In this document: positions 6,751 to 7,222 of the stretch, piece after piece | Layout of the letters: each line of letters opens with the position of its first letter | Numbering within the stretch: position 1 is the stretch's first letter | Origin: Thermococcus sp. | GTDB taxonomy: Archaea; Methanobacteriota_B; Thermococci; Thermococcales; Thermococcaceae | Direction: 5' to 3' | NCBI GenBank assembly: GCA_027001105.1 | Contig: JALTMZ010000043.1 | Span: forward strand, 1-7,222 | Length of the DNA stretch: 7,222 nt | Position numbers and translations under genes: made by a program | The notes under the pieces: model-generated | Seen by the model: the letters and a program-made list of their open reading frames with translations, nothing else | Database searches by the model: none | Told to the model about the DNA's origin: nothing

Positions 6751-6760
6751 TTAATATATT
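6751..6760 (-). promoter_or_regulatory. candidate proximal TATA box for the binding-protein gene
   Basis: The - strand reads AATATATTAA. Initiation about 25 bases downstream would fall near 6730, leaving a leader of about 25 bases that carries the GGAGGTGA site, a usual arrangement. The bases upstream (GAACGGC) do not resemble a good BRE, so this competes with the better-looking distal site at 6896-6914. Confidence 0.35.
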
Positions 6761-6848
6761 GCCGTTCTATGCCCTTTTTGTCGTTATATGGATTCTAATG
6801 CCTCGGATATCCAAACAACAACAAGATTCATGTGCTAATGCAATGTTG

Positions 6849-6863
6849 GAGTTTATGCAACTC
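6849..6863. promoter_or_regulatory. short dyad, possible operator
   Basis: GAGTT-TATGC-AACTC is a perfect inverted repeat with five-base arms and a five-base spacer. It lies about 15-30 bases downstream of the start predicted from the distal TATA box, where an archaeal repressor could act. It does not match the TATCAC-N5-GTGATA sugar-regulator motif of Thermococcales. Arms this short arise by chance fairly often. Confidence 0.2.
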
Positions 6864-6895
6864 TTGAATGATGTTCCAGAAAGTTTAAAAAGAAA

Positions 6896-6914
6896 GAAAT
6901 ATATAAACATTTTC
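6896..6914 (-). promoter_or_regulatory. candidate distal BRE/TATA promoter of the importer operon
   Basis: The - strand reads GAAAATG followed by TTTATATA (6907-6900), close to the Thermococcales BRE/TATA consensus. Transcription from it would start near 6877 and give a leader of about 170 bases before the binding-protein ATG. The element is nearly symmetric: AAAGAAA at 6889-6895 and TTTCTTT at 6911-6917 flank it, so the + strand also shows a purine-rich BRE before TATATAAA. Which direction is used cannot be told from sequence. Confidence 0.5.
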
Positions 6915-7123
6915 TTTAAAATTTAAAGTTTCTCAATGTAAAAACTCAGTTGTACAATGTCATTTACCTGTAATATTTCATCTACGCATAACATCTATGC
7001 CTTTATACTTATCCCTATCTCTCTACAGCAGATAAAACCTGAGAAATTGATTTATTTCATGATAATCCACATAAAATCTAAACCCAAAACAATGGTTGTA
7101 GTTTACAAAGATGTTAAAGTGTC

Positions 7124-7144
7124 ATAATAAAAAGTGAAATAAAG
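7124..7144 (-). terminator. T-rich terminator of the right-edge gene
   Basis: Directly after the stop at 7147 the - strand reads CTTTATTTCACTTTTTATTA, with a run of five T at 7129-7133 and no hairpin, as expected for an archaeal terminator. It suggests the upstream gene is transcribed separately from the importer operon. Confidence 0.5.
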
Positions 7145-7146
7145 TC

Positions 7147-7221
7147 CTACAAGCCAAGCTTGAGCAGAGTTTCAGAGTAATTCTCAACTATCTTCATCCA
7201 TTTTTTGACATCAACATCCTT
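7147..7221 (-). CDS. C-terminal end of an unidentified protein (truncated by window edge)
   Basis: One - strand frame is open from the right edge to a TAG at 7147-7149 and encodes 24 residues beginning KDVDVKKWMKIVENY and ending LLKLGL. The residues look like the amphipathic helix that ends many globular proteins. The codons fit the neighbouring genes, and a T-rich terminator follows. The other frame I read from the edge stops within four codons. There is too little sequence to name a family. It is transcribed in the same direction as the importer but is separated by 442 bp, so co-transcription is doubtful. Confidence 0.55.
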   Translation of the reverse strand, partial: KDVDVKKWMKIVENYSETLLKLGL

Positions 7222-7222
7222 C

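Larger units (their letters stand above)
6705..7146. other. 442-bp intergenic region
   Basis: This AT-rich gap separates the binding-protein gene from the unidentified gene at the right edge, both on the - strand. It holds the two candidate promoters, the dyad at 6849-6863 and an oligo-T terminator near 7124-7144. I see no tRNA, rRNA, C/D-box RNA, CRISPR repeat or insertion-sequence end. The longest ATG frame noticed is 56 codons on the + strand (6957-7127) and has no ribosome binding site. The part between about 6930 and 7120 has no assigned role. Confidence 0.6.

Noticed and set aside
6945..7120. Short - strand frames in the gap (for example about 23 codons starting MLCVDEILQV, and an open frame of about 35 codons without a start)
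   Set aside because: They are too short, lack convincing starts or continue into stops, and do not join to the right-edge gene. They do not support a pseudogene call.
6957..7127. 56-codon + strand ORF in the intergenic gap starting MSFTCNISSTHN
   Set aside because: No ribosome binding site precedes the ATG, no recognisable domain is present, and a frame of this length is expected by chance in AT-rich DNA. The RNA-seq test proposed for the symmetric promoter would revisit it.
6705..7146. TATCAC-N5-GTGATA sugar-regulator site of Thermococcales
   Set aside because: I looked for both half-sites on both strands in the gap and found no acceptable match, so control by that regulator is not supported.
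1..7222. Mobile elements, CRISPR arrays, tRNA or rRNA genes, restriction or toxin systems
   Set aside because: No transposase, inverted terminal repeats, regular repeats or conserved RNA sequences were seen. The window is accounted for by an importer operon and two edge genes.

Overview
The window looks like chromosomal DNA from a hyperthermophilic euryarchaeon of the order Thermococcales (Thermococcus, Pyrococcus or Palaeococcus). The evidence is the CGP-type C-terminal sorting tail on the binding protein, GGAGGTGA-type ribosome binding sites, BRE/TATA-like promoters, oligo-T terminators without hairpins, heavy AGA/AGG and ATA codon use, and moderately low GC. Species cannot be fixed from the sequence alone.

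Layout. The left edge holds the 3' half of a GH130-type glycoside phosphorylase/hydrolase gene on the + strand. Everything else recognisable is on the - strand. Read in the direction of transcription, from high to low coordinates, there is: the last 24 codons of an unidentified gene at the right edge; a 442-bp non-coding gap with promoter signals; a secreted, membrane-anchored SBP_bac_5 binding protein; an 81-90 bp gap with a T-rich tract and a TATA-like box; permease DppB; permease DppC; ATPase DppD; ATPase DppF; and a 68-residue two-helix membrane protein. The last gene meets the GH130 gene tail to tail with a 7-bp overlap.

Function. The five core genes form a complete Opp/Dpp-family ABC importer. 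In hyperthermophiles this family often carries oligosaccharides rather than peptides; the P. furiosus cellobiose transporter Cbt is the known example. The binding protein captures a solute outside the membrane, DppB and DppC form the channel, and DppD and DppF hydrolyse ATP. The neighbouring GH130 gene suggests a beta-linked, possibly mannose-containing, oligosaccharide, but this is inference by proximity. Ribosome binding site positions favour shorter starts than the longest ORF for dppF (1702) and dppB (4667).

Nothing here amounts to a clearly new system. The points most worth checking are the tiny membrane protein ending the operon, the near-symmetric BRE/TATA region in the 442-bp gap, the possible transcriptional uncoupling of the binding protein from the rest of the importer, and the matched cysteine motifs in both ATPases.
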